From the IMG/VR virus record IMGVR_UViG_3300021090_000010, positions 1 to 64,000 of that record: a stretch of 64,000 nucleotides of DNA; one strand, given 5' to 3'. This DNA is from a virus. Positions 43,197-50,122 of this stretch are shown here, piece after piece. Numbering within the stretch: the stretch's first letter is position 1; each line of letters begins with the position of its first letter. The position numbers and the translations under genes are program-made. A model generated the notes under the pieces. That model did not search any database. It saw nothing but the letters and a program-made list of their open reading frames with translations, and was not told the DNA's origin.

Positions 43197-43528
43197 AAAA
43201 CGAAAAGAACGATCTGAAACTCACCGAAACAGAGATTAGATCTGTCATTAGAGGCGAGCTTCGTCGTACTTTAACAGAGAGAACTTCACACGGCGGGCTC
43301 GAACTATCGATGCTCATCGGGGATGCGATGTTGGATGGTCTTAGGGAAATTGCTGTGCACGCAGCTCGCAATCCCGAGGTTCGAAAAGCCGTCGCTCTGG
43401 CCGAAGGTGCGGATGCTCGCAAGTTGGCAGAACAGATCGTCGGAGTGCTCCTCACGAAGGATCATGACTTTCGATCGGACTTGGTTTCTTTGGTTGTTGC
43501 GATGGTCAAACGTGCTCAAAAGGAATAA
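43190..43528 (+). CDS. Small helical protein with targeting-like helix
   Basis: A 112-residue protein. The shared helix is slightly internal: DLKLTETEIRSVIRGELRRT at residues 8-27. The remaining part is an all-alpha domain (GLELSMLIGDAMLDGLREIA, ending VVAMVKRAQKE). It is adjacent to the similar gene at 42825, and the two may be diverged tandem copies. Function is unknown. Confidence 0.5.
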   Translation: MVKNEKNDLKLTETEIRSVIRGELRRTLTERTSHGGLELSMLIGDAMLDGLREIAVHAARNPEVRKAVALAEGADARKLAEQIVGVLLTKDHDFRSDLVSLVVAMVKRAQKE

Positions 43529-43574
43529 CCTCGTCCGAGGTGTTCGAGGTGCTCTGAGCCCATTGTGGTGATAC

Positions 43575-44231
43575 ATGCGAACCATTATTTCAAATGACAA
43601 AGGACTGGACATTCAAGCAGACGGAGACGGGTTTGTCGTGGCCGGTCGCGATTTTCGGAATGCTGTCTTCGAGGATCGATGGGATGATCTGATTGCTTTC
43701 ATCGACCAAGGAACCGGTCCTGCTGCTCTGACGTACGAAGGTTATCGAGACACCGGGTACTTCATGAGATTTTTTCGTCGCAACCAGGATGATAACATTT
43801 TCATGACCTATCAGATGCCTCATACATGGGATAACACGACCTCGATCCGTCCCCATATGCATCTCATTCCGATGGCTTCGGGAAGCGGTGATGTAAAGAT
43901 GGACTACGTCTATTCATGGAGCATCGTTGGGTCTGGCACTCTTCCTGCTGCTGCGGGTTGGATTTCGGGATCTGTGACTGCGTCCTATACTCCTGCTGAT
44001 CAGTATGTGCAACGTGTCATGTCATTTGGAACGATAGTTCCTCCCGCCAACGCCGGTGATAGTTCTATTTTGGTGTTCAAGGTTGAAAGACCCGGTTCTT
44101 CGGATGCTGCTGATACGTACCAAACGAACAAAACGGGAGGTACCACTTCAGCCAACGTAGGAGTGTTATTTTTTGACCTTCATTATCAGAAGATAAAAGC
44201 AGGATCTGTGACCGAGCATCCCGAAGGTTGA
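43575..44231 (+). CDS. Beta-rich virion protein
   Basis: A 218-residue protein (MRTIISNDKGLDIQADGDGF). The segment TTSIRPHMHLIPMASGSGDV followed by KMDYVYSWSIVG resembles, from memory, a jelly-roll-like virion protein common in marine and environmental phages. Gly/Ser/Thr-rich strands continue to the end (VLFFDLHYQKI). It lies downstream of the sheath cluster and next to a minus-strand exonuclease. Probably a virion surface protein. Confidence 0.55.
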   Translation: MRTIISNDKGLDIQADGDGFVVAGRDFRNAVFEDRWDDLIAFIDQGTGPAALTYEGYRDTGYFMRFFRRNQDDNIFMTYQMPHTWDNTTSIRPHMHLIPMASGSGDVKMDYVYSWSIVGSGTLPAAAGWISGSVTASYTPADQYVQRVMSFGTIVPPANAGDSSILVFKVERPGSSDAADTYQTNKTGGTTSANVGVLFFDLHYQKIKAGSVTEHPEG

Positions 44232-44234
44232 CCT

Positions 44235-44801
44235 TTACGCTTTCATCATTTCCACGAACATCCAACCTTGTTCGATGGCATCTTCTAGAGCCACATGCGG
44301 CTGCTCGTTCTTCTTAGAAAACCATTCCTTGGGCATGTTTCTCTTGATAACAGTTCGGAAGTCTGTTTTGAGTTTCGCCATCGCATAGCTCTTCATGTCG
44401 AGGCACGAGAAGGAGAATGGAGACTCTCCTGCGAAGGTGATCATGTACCAGTATACGAAGGTGAAATCGAATCCTGCGGGGTAGGCTACGAAGACGGGCT
44501 TTGCATTGTGCTCCTTGCACACAGAGTTGACCCAGTCGATGAATTCTCTCATCGCTTTCTTCGGTTCTTTCTTATCCTTCTGTACTGCCATCCATGCTTC
44601 GTTTTGCATGGACCACCAATTCATGGTGTCGGGATCTGTCGCCGCTCCGGGTAGGGTTTCGAGGTTCGACGACCAGGTCCCGACGATGGATCCCTTTCCA
44701 GCATCGTCAATCTTGAATGCTGCAGCGCCCAGACTGAGCATGGAATACATTCCTGGGACGGGTCCGTCGGCTTCGATATCAATGCTGAAATAGAGTTCCA
44801 T
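44235..44801 (-). CDS. DEDD-family 3'-5' exonuclease
   Basis: A 188-residue minus-strand protein starting MELYFSIDIEADGPVPG; an ATG 27 nt upstream is less likely. Exonuclease motifs are: Exo I SIDIEADG (Asp8, Glu10), Exo II AYPAGFDFTF with the Asp, and Exo III HVALEDAIEQG, matching the HxAxxDA pattern of DEDDh enzymes such as RNase T. Substrate (RNA or DNA) cannot be decided. It is convergent with the virion gene ending at 44231. Confidence 0.72.
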   Translation of the reverse strand: MELYFSIDIEADGPVPGMYSMLSLGAAAFKIDDAGKGSIVGTWSSNLETLPGAATDPDTMNWWSMQNEAWMAVQKDKKEPKKAMREFIDWVNSVCKEHNAKPVFVAYPAGFDFTFVYWYMITFAGESPFSFSCLDMKSYAMAKLKTDFRTVIKRNMPKEWFSKKNEQPHVALEDAIEQGWMFVEMMKA

Positions 44802-44872
44802 TTTATGTGTACTTAACAATACATGCAAGTCGTTGAAATTGCTCCTGCTGCACCCTTAAAGAGAATTTTGTA

Positions 44873-45907
44873 ATGTCCCACAAGAAATTTAGGGAGTCCT
44901 ATTTCCATGTCGACAATCCGGAACTGAACAAGATTTCGAGTGGTGGTGTCGAACCTGTTCCAGGAGATGAAACTGGTAAGGATGAAAAACACAAAGAGGA
45001 TGAAACGATGACGATGGAAGATATTCGTCGAATTGTCAAACATACTCTTCAAGAAGTGATATCAGATCACGCTCGATTTGCTCAAAATTCATTCGATTCG
45101 ATGCAGGACCTCGCTGCTAAATTGCAGCAAGACCCAAAGAGCATTCCCATTCGGAAGGGAAAATACGACGAAGACTGGATTATCTCAGGAAAATTTCTTG
45201 GAATTCCTGAATTTATGAATGTCGACATCGTCTTCAGGAACAATGAAGTTCCTGAAGACGAAACATACGGGATGTACAAAAGTTCTAATCCGACAGATAG
45301 CTTCATAGGAAGAAGACTCTATGGGCAGACAACTAGTAAAGAACGTCTCAAAAATATCCCTAATATGCCAGAATCCCAACGCAAGTATGTGATACTCATT
45401 CCATATTCTCCTGAAGAAAAATTGTGGAGTTTGCAACGATTTGTGCGTGCGATGCCTCGATTGTTAGATGATGCTCATGAGACTTGGTTTCATGAAGTGG
45501 GTCATCTTATTACGGCCCGAAAAGTTCCTACTGGTCCTCATGTGAAACATTTTTTTACGAGAGGTGGCAGTGAGTTCGACTACGAGGAAATTGTAGGAAC
45601 TTTTATCCAGCAATTCGAGAAATTGTATTCGAAATATGGTGATCGCCCCGAAGCATTCTTACAGAAATTTCCAACTGTTGAAGTTCTTGTAAGCTATTTG
45701 AAACCGCAAGCAACAACACCAGCACAAGAAACAAATCCAGAATTTAGATTTCCTTGGGGCATGCACGCAAATATGCTTTTACGGGGTAGGGATCGCAAGG
45801 GAAAAAGAACGAAAGAACCGGATCGTAAAGCTGAGCTTGAACGAGCAGAAAAATGGTTTCGCAAACGAGCATTTCAAGTTTGGCAAGACCTTGGAGGTAA
45901 AAAATGA
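44873..45907 (+). CDS. Zincin metalloprotease-like protein with targeting-like helix
   Basis: A frame of 344 codons from 44873; a second start at 45009, preceded by AAAGAGG, would give 298 residues and place the shared helix (MTMEDIRRIVKHTLQEVISD) exactly at the N-terminus. A zinc-protease motif WFHEVGHLITARK (HEVGH) is clear, followed about 28 residues later by DYEEIVGTFIQQFE, where Glu could be the third ligand. If the helix is a capsid-targeting sequence, this would be a metalloprotease carried in the head. It ends overlapping the hydroxylase-like gene (ATGA). Family assignment beyond zincin is not possible. Confidence 0.6.
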   Translation: MSHKKFRESYFHVDNPELNKISSGGVEPVPGDETGKDEKHKEDETMTMEDIRRIVKHTLQEVISDHARFAQNSFDSMQDLAAKLQQDPKSIPIRKGKYDEDWIISGKFLGIPEFMNVDIVFRNNEVPEDETYGMYKSSNPTDSFIGRRLYGQTTSKERLKNIPNMPESQRKYVILIPYSPEEKLWSLQRFVRAMPRLLDDAHETWFHEVGHLITARKVPTGPHVKHFFTRGGSEFDYEEIVGTFIQQFEKLYSKYGDRPEAFLQKFPTVEVLVSYLKPQATTPAQETNPEFRFPWGMHANMLLRGRDRKGKRTKEPDRKAELERAEKWFRKRAFQVWQDLGGKK

Positions 45908-46395
45908 TTACAGCAATTCTAACTGTTGCTGCCATCGTAACGACAGATGCATTCGGATACTGGCTCCATCGAGCGCTACATCAGTCGTGGATGGGAGTTC
46001 TTCATAGAGCGCACATGATGCACCATCTCGTCCTTTATCCACCCACAAATTTCTCATCAGAAACGTATCGCGACGCGGGTAAGGATAATTCTACATGGAC
46101 GTTTCTTGCCATCGGACTTCCGCTGCTCTGCTCACCTCTTCTTCTTGCACTGTTCACCGATCTCATCGGATGGATGTCCGCTATTTGGCTAGTGCTTGTC
46201 ATCGGGGGTGTGGGACTCCTTCATAGCTTCATTCATGATTGGATCCATCTCAAGGCTCATTGGTTCCATTGGATTCTGGGAACGAAGAGGCTAATTAATC
46301 TGCACAAGATCCACCATGTCGACATGGGGAAGAACTACGGTATCTTCTCATTTTGGTGGGACAAACTGAATAAAACATTCGAGGACGTCAAATGA
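45904..46395 (+). CDS. Fatty acid hydroxylase / carotenoid hydroxylase-like membrane protein
   Basis: A 163-residue integral membrane protein. The histidine boxes of the di-iron hydroxylase superfamily are present: HRALH (22-26), HRAHMMHH (34-41), HDWIH and HWFHW in the middle, and LHKIHH near the end. Hydrophobic helices occur at residues 1-18, 60-85 and 90-108. Enzymes of this family hydroxylate lipids or carotenoids in the membrane. A phage copy suggests alteration of host membrane lipids or pigments (inference). Translationally coupled to the zincin upstream and the tagged gene downstream. Confidence 0.72.
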   Translation: MITAILTVAAIVTTDAFGYWLHRALHQSWMGVLHRAHMMHHLVLYPPTNFSSETYRDAGKDNSTWTFLAIGLPLLCSPLLLALFTDLIGWMSAIWLVLVIGGVGLLHSFIHDWIHLKAHWFHWILGTKRLINLHKIHHVDMGKNYGIFSFWWDKLNKTFEDVK

Positions 46396-46541
46396 AAATT
46401 CTAATATCAGAAGTTCGAAGCGCAATCAGGGTCCTGCTCCGTGAATCTGTCTGCCCTCGATGCGGAGATTCTGAAGCACACATCGGCTTACACGACATTG
46501 AATGTCCAAATCCAGATTGTAAATTGTATAACAAACGCTAG
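46392..46541 (+). CDS. Short zinc-ribbon protein with targeting-like helix, ends in amber codon
   Basis: A 49-residue frame overlapping the hydroxylase stop, with GAGG 8 nt upstream of the ATG. It starts MKILISEVRSAIRVLLRESV, the shared helix with the same LLRE/SV site as the capsid protein. A zinc ribbon follows (CPRCGDSEAHIGLHDIECPN, then PDC). The latter resembles the first ribbon of the protein at 53280 (CPGCNHPGAYIGGMNNVECP). The frame stops at TAG 46539-46541, but coding-like sequence continues in the same frame. Confidence 0.6.
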   Translation: MKILISEVRSAIRVLLRESVCPRCGDSEAHIGLHDIECPNPDCKLYNKR

Positions 46542-46814
46542 GCAGACGCCGTACAAAGCCCTTTTGCTTCGCCAATTGTAGATCAACATCCAAGGTTTCC
46601 GCCCGATTTTGGAGGAGATTACGACAACTGGGAACACGTCTCGCAGAGTTTTCCCGAAGCTGCTGAGCAATGGTTGGACATACCAGGAAGTAACAAAGAC
46701 GACGATAGCTGGTACGAAGACTCCGAAGGAAATTTGCGAGGGTACATGCACAACAATCGACCCGAGCAAAGAGAGTTCATTTGGAATCCAGGTCGTGGGT
46801 GGGAACCAGCATGA
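46542..46814 (+). other. In-frame extension beyond the amber stop
   Basis: After TAG at 46539-46541 the same frame stays open for 90 codons to TGA at 46812-46814. It looks like real protein, rich in Asp/Glu/Trp/Pro (FPPDFGGDYDNWEHVSQSFP; NNRPEQREFIWNPGRGWEPA). There is no start codon in its first 45 codons. It could be a readthrough extension of the 49-residue protein, giving about 140 residues, or a gene recently broken by a nonsense mutation. Confidence 0.55.
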
Positions 46815-46857
46815 AAATGCGAATAGAACTTCATCGTTTACAATCCAAGAGATCGTA

Positions 46858-46863
46858 TACTTA
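46858..46863 (+). promoter_or_regulatory. TACTTA motif upstream of tail tube gene
   Basis: TACTTA ends 16 nt before the ATG at 46880. CGGATAAG lies between as a weak ribosome site. Confidence 0.45.
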
Positions 46864-46879
46864 AGCTTCGGATAAGACC

Positions 46880-47368
46880 ATGGCAGAAACCCTTAGTGTA
46901 TCATCTATGCTTCCTAACCTCTTCGAGCCGAAGAGGAAGAATCAGTGGATCTTTGCCATCGAAGGAATCGACGCCTTCTTGATGAGCAAGGCAGCTCGTC
47001 CTGAAATCGAGCACGAAGAGCACGAAATCCCGTTCGTCAACTCACGCCGGTGGGTTATGGGCGTTTCGAAGCTCAAGGAAATGGCCGTTACTCTCCACGA
47101 TCCGATCGCTCCCTCGGGTGCGCAGCAGGTCATGGAGTGGATCCGTCTTCACTTCGAGATTGTGTCGGGTCGCGCAGGCTACGCCGACTTCTACAAGCGA
47201 GACGCTCAGATCAAGATCGTGGACCCGATCGGGACCGTGGTCGAGCTCTGGGATCTCAAGGGTGTTTGGATCAAGAACGTCAACTTCGGCGAGCTGTCTT
47301 ACGAAACCGGTGAGCCGCAGATGATTGAGCTCTCACTTCGATTTGACATCGCTGTTTTGCAATATTGA
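46880..47368 (+). CDS. Tail tube protein (gp19-like)
   Basis: A 162-residue protein (MAETLSVSSMLPNLFEPKRK). Typical features of T4-type tube proteins are KNQWIFAIEGIDAFLMSKAA near the N-terminus, DFYKRDAQIKIVDPIGTVVE and the terminal ELSLRFDIAVLQY. Codon use is C/G-ending like the capsid and sheath genes, in line with high expression. It is separated from the sheaths by about 4 kb of accessory genes, unlike T4 where 18 and 19 are adjacent. A structured region follows its stop. Confidence 0.88.
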   Translation: MAETLSVSSMLPNLFEPKRKNQWIFAIEGIDAFLMSKAARPEIEHEEHEIPFVNSRRWVMGVSKLKEMAVTLHDPIAPSGAQQVMEWIRLHFEIVSGRAGYADFYKRDAQIKIVDPIGTVVELWDLKGVWIKNVNFGELSYETGEPQMIELSLRFDIAVLQY

Positions 47369-47375
47369 CGTCATT

Positions 47376-47449
47376 ATTCGATTTGGCTATTGTAGGACTG
47401 CGATGTCAAGTCCTAGGGTGAACTGCTAAATCGAATTTACAAATCGTAA
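47376..47449. other. Candidate structured RNA or complex terminator
   Basis: ATTCGATTTGGC (47376-47387) pairs with GCTAAATCGAAT (47425-47436) with one G-U pair, enclosing a second stem TAGGACT/AGTCCTA (47393-47399 and 47409-47415). A third small hairpin, TTTAC/GTAAA, follows at about 47435-47449. No good T-tract follows and no gene is present. Confidence 0.55.
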
Positions 47450-47462
47450 ACTAACATCGTAT

Positions 47463-47495
47463 AATCCTCCTAGGTCGCAAAAGGCCGGGAGGATT
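47463..47495 (+). promoter_or_regulatory. Hairpin hiding the ribosome-binding site of the HNH gene
   Basis: AATCCTCC (47463-47470) pairs with GGAGGATT (47488-47495), which contains the Shine-Dalgarno sequence 5 nt before the ATG at 47498. Two further G-C pairs can form inside the loop. T4 homing endonucleases use a similar device to block translation from read-through transcripts. Confidence 0.65.
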
Positions 47496-47497
47496 TG

Positions 47498-48328
47498 ATG
47501 TTTAAGTGTCCGTTCGATGATTGTTCGTATGAGGGAAACCTTGATAATTCGTTTAGAGCTCATGTTCAACATCATCATAAGAAATCTGCAAAAGAATTAT
47601 GGGATGCCATCCACGGTCCCGGACTTTGTGGATGCCCTTGCAAGATTGAAACGAAATTCTGTGGGATAAAAAAGGGCTATAACCCGTTCATTCATGGGCA
47701 TGCTTCTCGCGTGAAAAATAATTTTGCCGGAGCTAATCCAGAAGAAAGAAACAAAAAGCTTAGTGAATCTCGCAAAAAGGCTTTTGCGAATGGGGAGCTC
47801 GAAGCATGGAATAAGGGTTTGACGAAAGAAGCTGACGAACGTATTGCCAAGTACGGTCAAAGTGGATCAATCGCGATTCTTTCAAATCCCAGTGAGGTCA
47901 AAAGACGATCTAAGTCTATGTCAGAAAATCGTAAGAGTGGGAAAGTTCCAACCCTTTATGGATCTGATCATTCTCAGTGGAAGGGAGGATATTCTCGGCT
48001 GGCTGGTTTGGCCCATTCACTTCTCTACAAATCCTGGAAGTTTCCCAAGCTCCAAGCAGCTAATTTCAAATGTTCTCGTTGCGAAACGACAGGAGATCTC
48101 CATGTCCACCATGATGGGGAGAGATTTGCTACGATCCTTCACGAAGCTTCAGATGAGTTTGGATTCACCGGTCAGGACGACTTCGCTTTGAAGACAAAGA
48201 TTGCTCAGAAAATTGAACAGATCCATCTAGAAAGAAACATCTCTGGCCTCGTTTTATGCGATAAATGTCATGATGCAGAACATGAGCGTCTTGGAGAGAG
48301 CTTCAACATTTTGAAGAGGGTCGTATGA
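47498..48328 (+). CDS. HNH homing endonuclease
   Basis: A 276-residue protein (MFKCPFDDCSYEGNLDNSFR). A C2H2-like finger (CPFDDCSY with HVQHHH) is followed by a Cys cluster (CGCPCKIETKFCG), NUMOD-like repeats (NKKLSESRKKAFANGELEAW) and a C-terminal HNH domain: FKCSRCETTGDLHVHHDGER, then LVLCDKCHDAEH. Its ribosome site is buried in a hairpin, consistent with tightly limited expression. It sits after the tail tube gene and overlaps the next gene by 4 nt. Confidence 0.75.
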   Translation: MFKCPFDDCSYEGNLDNSFRAHVQHHHKKSAKELWDAIHGPGLCGCPCKIETKFCGIKKGYNPFIHGHASRVKNNFAGANPEERNKKLSESRKKAFANGELEAWNKGLTKEADERIAKYGQSGSIAILSNPSEVKRRSKSMSENRKSGKVPTLYGSDHSQWKGGYSRLAGLAHSLLYKSWKFPKLQAANFKCSRCETTGDLHVHHDGERFATILHEASDEFGFTGQDDFALKTKIAQKIEQIHLERNISGLVLCDKCHDAEHERLGESFNILKRVV

Positions 48329-48561
48329 AGTGTTCTAAATGCAAATGTCTAATTCAAAATCTTCTTCCCGTCGGCGAGCACTACACTGTGATAAATGGTC
48401 CATTAGAGGAAACTGGTCTTGTCGTCGCAGAATTCAAAAGAGGCGAGTTTGAGTACAGGTCTTTTGTGTTCCAAGATGGTGAACAAAGTACAATTGGATA
48501 CGAGTGGATGCCTTGTAACCATTGGGCGATCACACAGAGAAGCTTGCAAGGAACGACATGA
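48325..48561 (+). CDS. Small protein with N-terminal CxxC
   Basis: A 78-residue protein (MKCSKCKCLIQNLLPVGEHY) overlapping the HNH gene by 4 nt. A CSKCKC cluster at the start and PCNHW near the end could bind zinc. The middle is beta-like (VVAEFKRGEFEYRSFVFQDG). No family is recognised. Confidence 0.5.
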   Translation: MKCSKCKCLIQNLLPVGEHYTVINGPLEETGLVVAEFKRGEFEYRSFVFQDGEQSTIGYEWMPCNHWAITQRSLQGTT

Positions 48562-48614
48562 AATGCCATGCAGCCGAGCACGAAAGGCTCGGAGAGAAGT
48601 TCAACATCCTGTGA
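48558..48614 (+). pseudogene. Duplicated tail fragment of the HNH endonuclease
   Basis: An 18-codon frame MKCHAAEHERLGEKFNIL is nearly identical to the C-terminus of the HNH protein ending at 48328 (CHDAEHERLGESFNIL). It overlaps both the upstream stop and the downstream GTG start. It is best read as the surviving 3' end of a second endonuclease gene, though it could act as a coupling leader. Confidence 0.6.
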
Positions 48615-48856
48615 CATTCGTTCTCAAATTTGTTGGGATCTTCCTGCTAGTGGCTTTTTCCGACTTCTTGTGGGCGAGGTACATTAAACACACGGCGGAG
48701 TCGAACGCTCTCAAATCGGCTGTCTACGCCTCTGCCATCTATTTGCTAGGATCGGTCATCGTCATTGCCTACATCGGAGACCATTCGATGGTCCTTCCTG
48801 CTGTGTTGGGAGCATTCGTGGGAACTTACCTCTCTGCGAAACTCGAGAAGAAATGA
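48611..48856 (+). CDS. Small membrane protein, three predicted helices
   Basis: An 81-residue protein starting at GTG 48611 (MTFVLKFVGIFLLVAFSDFL). Hydrophobic segments lie at residues 3-20, 36-55 and 58-75, with a basic end (SAKLEKK). The upstream part of the same frame back to 48419 overlaps other genes and looks like a shadow. GTGA overlap with the upstream fragment suggests coupling. Similar small membrane proteins occur in T4-like phages, without known role. Confidence 0.5.
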   Translation: MTFVLKFVGIFLLVAFSDFLWARYIKHTAESNALKSAVYASAIYLLGSVIVIAYIGDHSMVLPAVLGAFVGTYLSAKLEKK

Positions 48857-49116
48857 AACGTCTGGACTGCTATAAAAAGCTCCGACCGGGAGACGTGGTC
48901 TACCCAGGCTTTCCAGCCAAAAGATCAATGTCTAAGAAATTCTACGGAATGATGATAATTGGTCCGGGCGAAGCCTACCAACCCCATCTCGTTCTGTCTG
49001 TTGTCGAGGACGGTCCAGTTAGCAATTATCCTGAGCCAGATGGTAGAATTATGGTCTTGACTGACGAGGGAACCATTGGCTACTTCAGTGGTCAGGCAGT
49101 TCTGTACATCGACTGA
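48853..49116 (+). CDS. Small protein of unknown function
   Basis: An 87-residue protein (MKRLDCYKKLRPGDVVYPGF) overlapping the membrane protein gene (ATGA). It has SH3-like beta features: RPGDVVYPGF, LVLSVVEDG, DGRIMVLTDEGTIGYFSG. No catalytic motif. It could be a small nucleic-acid- or protein-binding barrel; this is not supported further. Confidence 0.5.
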   Translation: MKRLDCYKKLRPGDVVYPGFPAKRSMSKKFYGMMIIGPGEAYQPHLVLSVVEDGPVSNYPEPDGRIMVLTDEGTIGYFSGQAVLYID

Positions 49117-49133
49117 CCTAGTTATCGATTACG

Positions 49134-49436
49134 ATGAAGATCTCCCTGCAAGAATTTCGTGAGTTGGTGCGTTCTGTTTTGAAAGAAGCTGTACCTCCTC
49201 CGGCACCTACTGCCGCTCCTGCGGCGCCGGGTGCACCTCTTGCAGCTCCGCCGCCCGCCGCAGGAGCTCCTCCGGCCCCGGCCCCTCCGCAGGCAACTCC
49301 GGTGATCGCTGATCTGCAGGCTGTCGTAGCTGCCGTGACGAAAGCTCTGGGTTCTGCCCAAGATGCTTCGACCAAGCAAGTTCTAACGAACGTGAATAAG
49401 ACGCTTCAAACTCTTCTTCAGAACGTTCCGAAGTAA
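49134..49436 (+). CDS. Ala/Pro-rich protein with targeting-like helix
   Basis: A 100-residue protein beginning MKISLQEFRELVRSVLKEAV, one of the best matches to the shared helix (LKE/A). A 50-residue Ala/Pro linker follows (PPPAPTAAPAAPGAPLAAPP), then a helical end (IADLQAVVAAVTKALGSAQD). The build resembles a cleavable tag, a flexible linker and a small helical module. The opposite-strand frames are compositional shadows of the GC-rich linker. Confidence 0.55.
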   Translation: MKISLQEFRELVRSVLKEAVPPPAPTAAPAAPGAPLAAPPPAAGAPPAPAPPQATPVIADLQAVVAAVTKALGSAQDASTKQVLTNVNKTLQTLLQNVPK

Positions 49437-49437
49437 G

Positions 49438-50064
49438 TTAGATCTTCGACCACATCTTCCAGCGGGTGGTCACGTCGTCTCCTACGACACCTCGAACCAT
49501 GCCCAGCGCAAGAGCATGCATTCTCTTGTTCCCTTCAACACATCTGATTCCATCATCATGAGGAACCCAGATAGTTGTGCTAGGTTCTAGCATTGTTCGA
49601 TTGATTTCGGTGTCGTTCACATTAGAGAACATGTCCATCGTATGTTCGTCGGCGCACTGTTGGCTTGCCTGGTATTCTTTGGCTGTCGAGTAGAAAGGCT
49701 GACCCCAGACGTTCAAGGCTTTGATTTTGAACCAATCCGAATCCATGGAGTCGTGCTTCTGCCATTTGCTAGCACTGCAAAATCGACGTTCGGCAGTTTC
49801 GTCATTCGTCCCCAGATCGAATCCGAGCCAGTTCTGAGCCTCTCCTTTGCAACCGACTAGGCATGCAACTCTGATGTGGTTTTCAAGCTCATCCGAAAGG
49901 TTAGGATTATCAATGAGATGGCTGAGTCCCATGTTCCTCATCTTGTCCTCAACGTTTCGATCCTTCAAAAAGGATAGAACAACCTCTGGATTGTGGTCGG
50001 TAATCATCTCCATCTCTTCTTGTAAGACAGAGCGAACTAGTTTTCTTAATTCTTTGAGCTGCAT
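49438..50064 (-). CDS. Helix-tagged protein, possible ParB-like fold
   Basis: A minus-strand protein of 208 residues from the ATG at 50064 (MQLKELRKLVRSVLQEEMEM); an ATG at 50073 is an alternative. The shared helix is exactly N-terminal and LQEE is a possible processing site. Near the C-terminus, DGIRCVEGNKRMHALALG resembles the G-x-(K/R)R-x-x-A-L motif of ParB/sulfiredoxin-fold proteins, but the rest of that fold is not clear. A TACTTA motif lies 8 nt upstream of the ATG. Confidence 0.5.
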   Translation of the reverse strand: MQLKELRKLVRSVLQEEMEMITDHNPEVVLSFLKDRNVEDKMRNMGLSHLIDNPNLSDELENHIRVACLVGCKGEAQNWLGFDLGTNDETAERRFCSASKWQKHDSMDSDWFKIKALNVWGQPFYSTAKEYQASQQCADEHTMDMFSNVNDTEINRTMLEPSTTIWVPHDDGIRCVEGNKRMHALALGMVRGVVGDDVTTRWKMWSKI

Positions 50065-50072
50065 GGAATCCA

Positions 50073-50078
50073 TAAGTA
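50073..50078 (-). promoter_or_regulatory. TACTTA motif (minus strand)
   Basis: On the minus strand TACTTA ends 8 nt before the ATG at 50064 and overlaps the alternative ATG at 50073. This favours the 50064 start. Confidence 0.4.
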
Positions 50079-50096
50079 GTGTGCCCGAGAGCTTGC

Positions 50097-50102
50097 TATT
50101 TA
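50097..50102 (+). promoter_or_regulatory. TATTTA motif, candidate promoter
   Basis: TATTTA ends 20 nt before the ATG at 50123. TAAGGCAGG in between can act as ribosome site. Together with 50073-50078 it forms a divergent pair. Confidence 0.45.
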
Positions 50103-50122
50103 TCGGTAAGGCAGGCAAAAAA

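Noticed and set aside
47369-48330. Group I intron hosting the HNH endonuclease
   Set aside because: The tail tube protein upstream is complete with its usual end, no second exon is seen, and typical P7/core elements were not found. A free-standing endonuclease with its own hairpin explains the data better.
49118-49379. Two Ala/Gly- and Arg-rich minus-strand frames
   Set aside because: They mirror the GC-rich Ala/Pro linker of the + strand gene at 49134 and are compositional artefacts.
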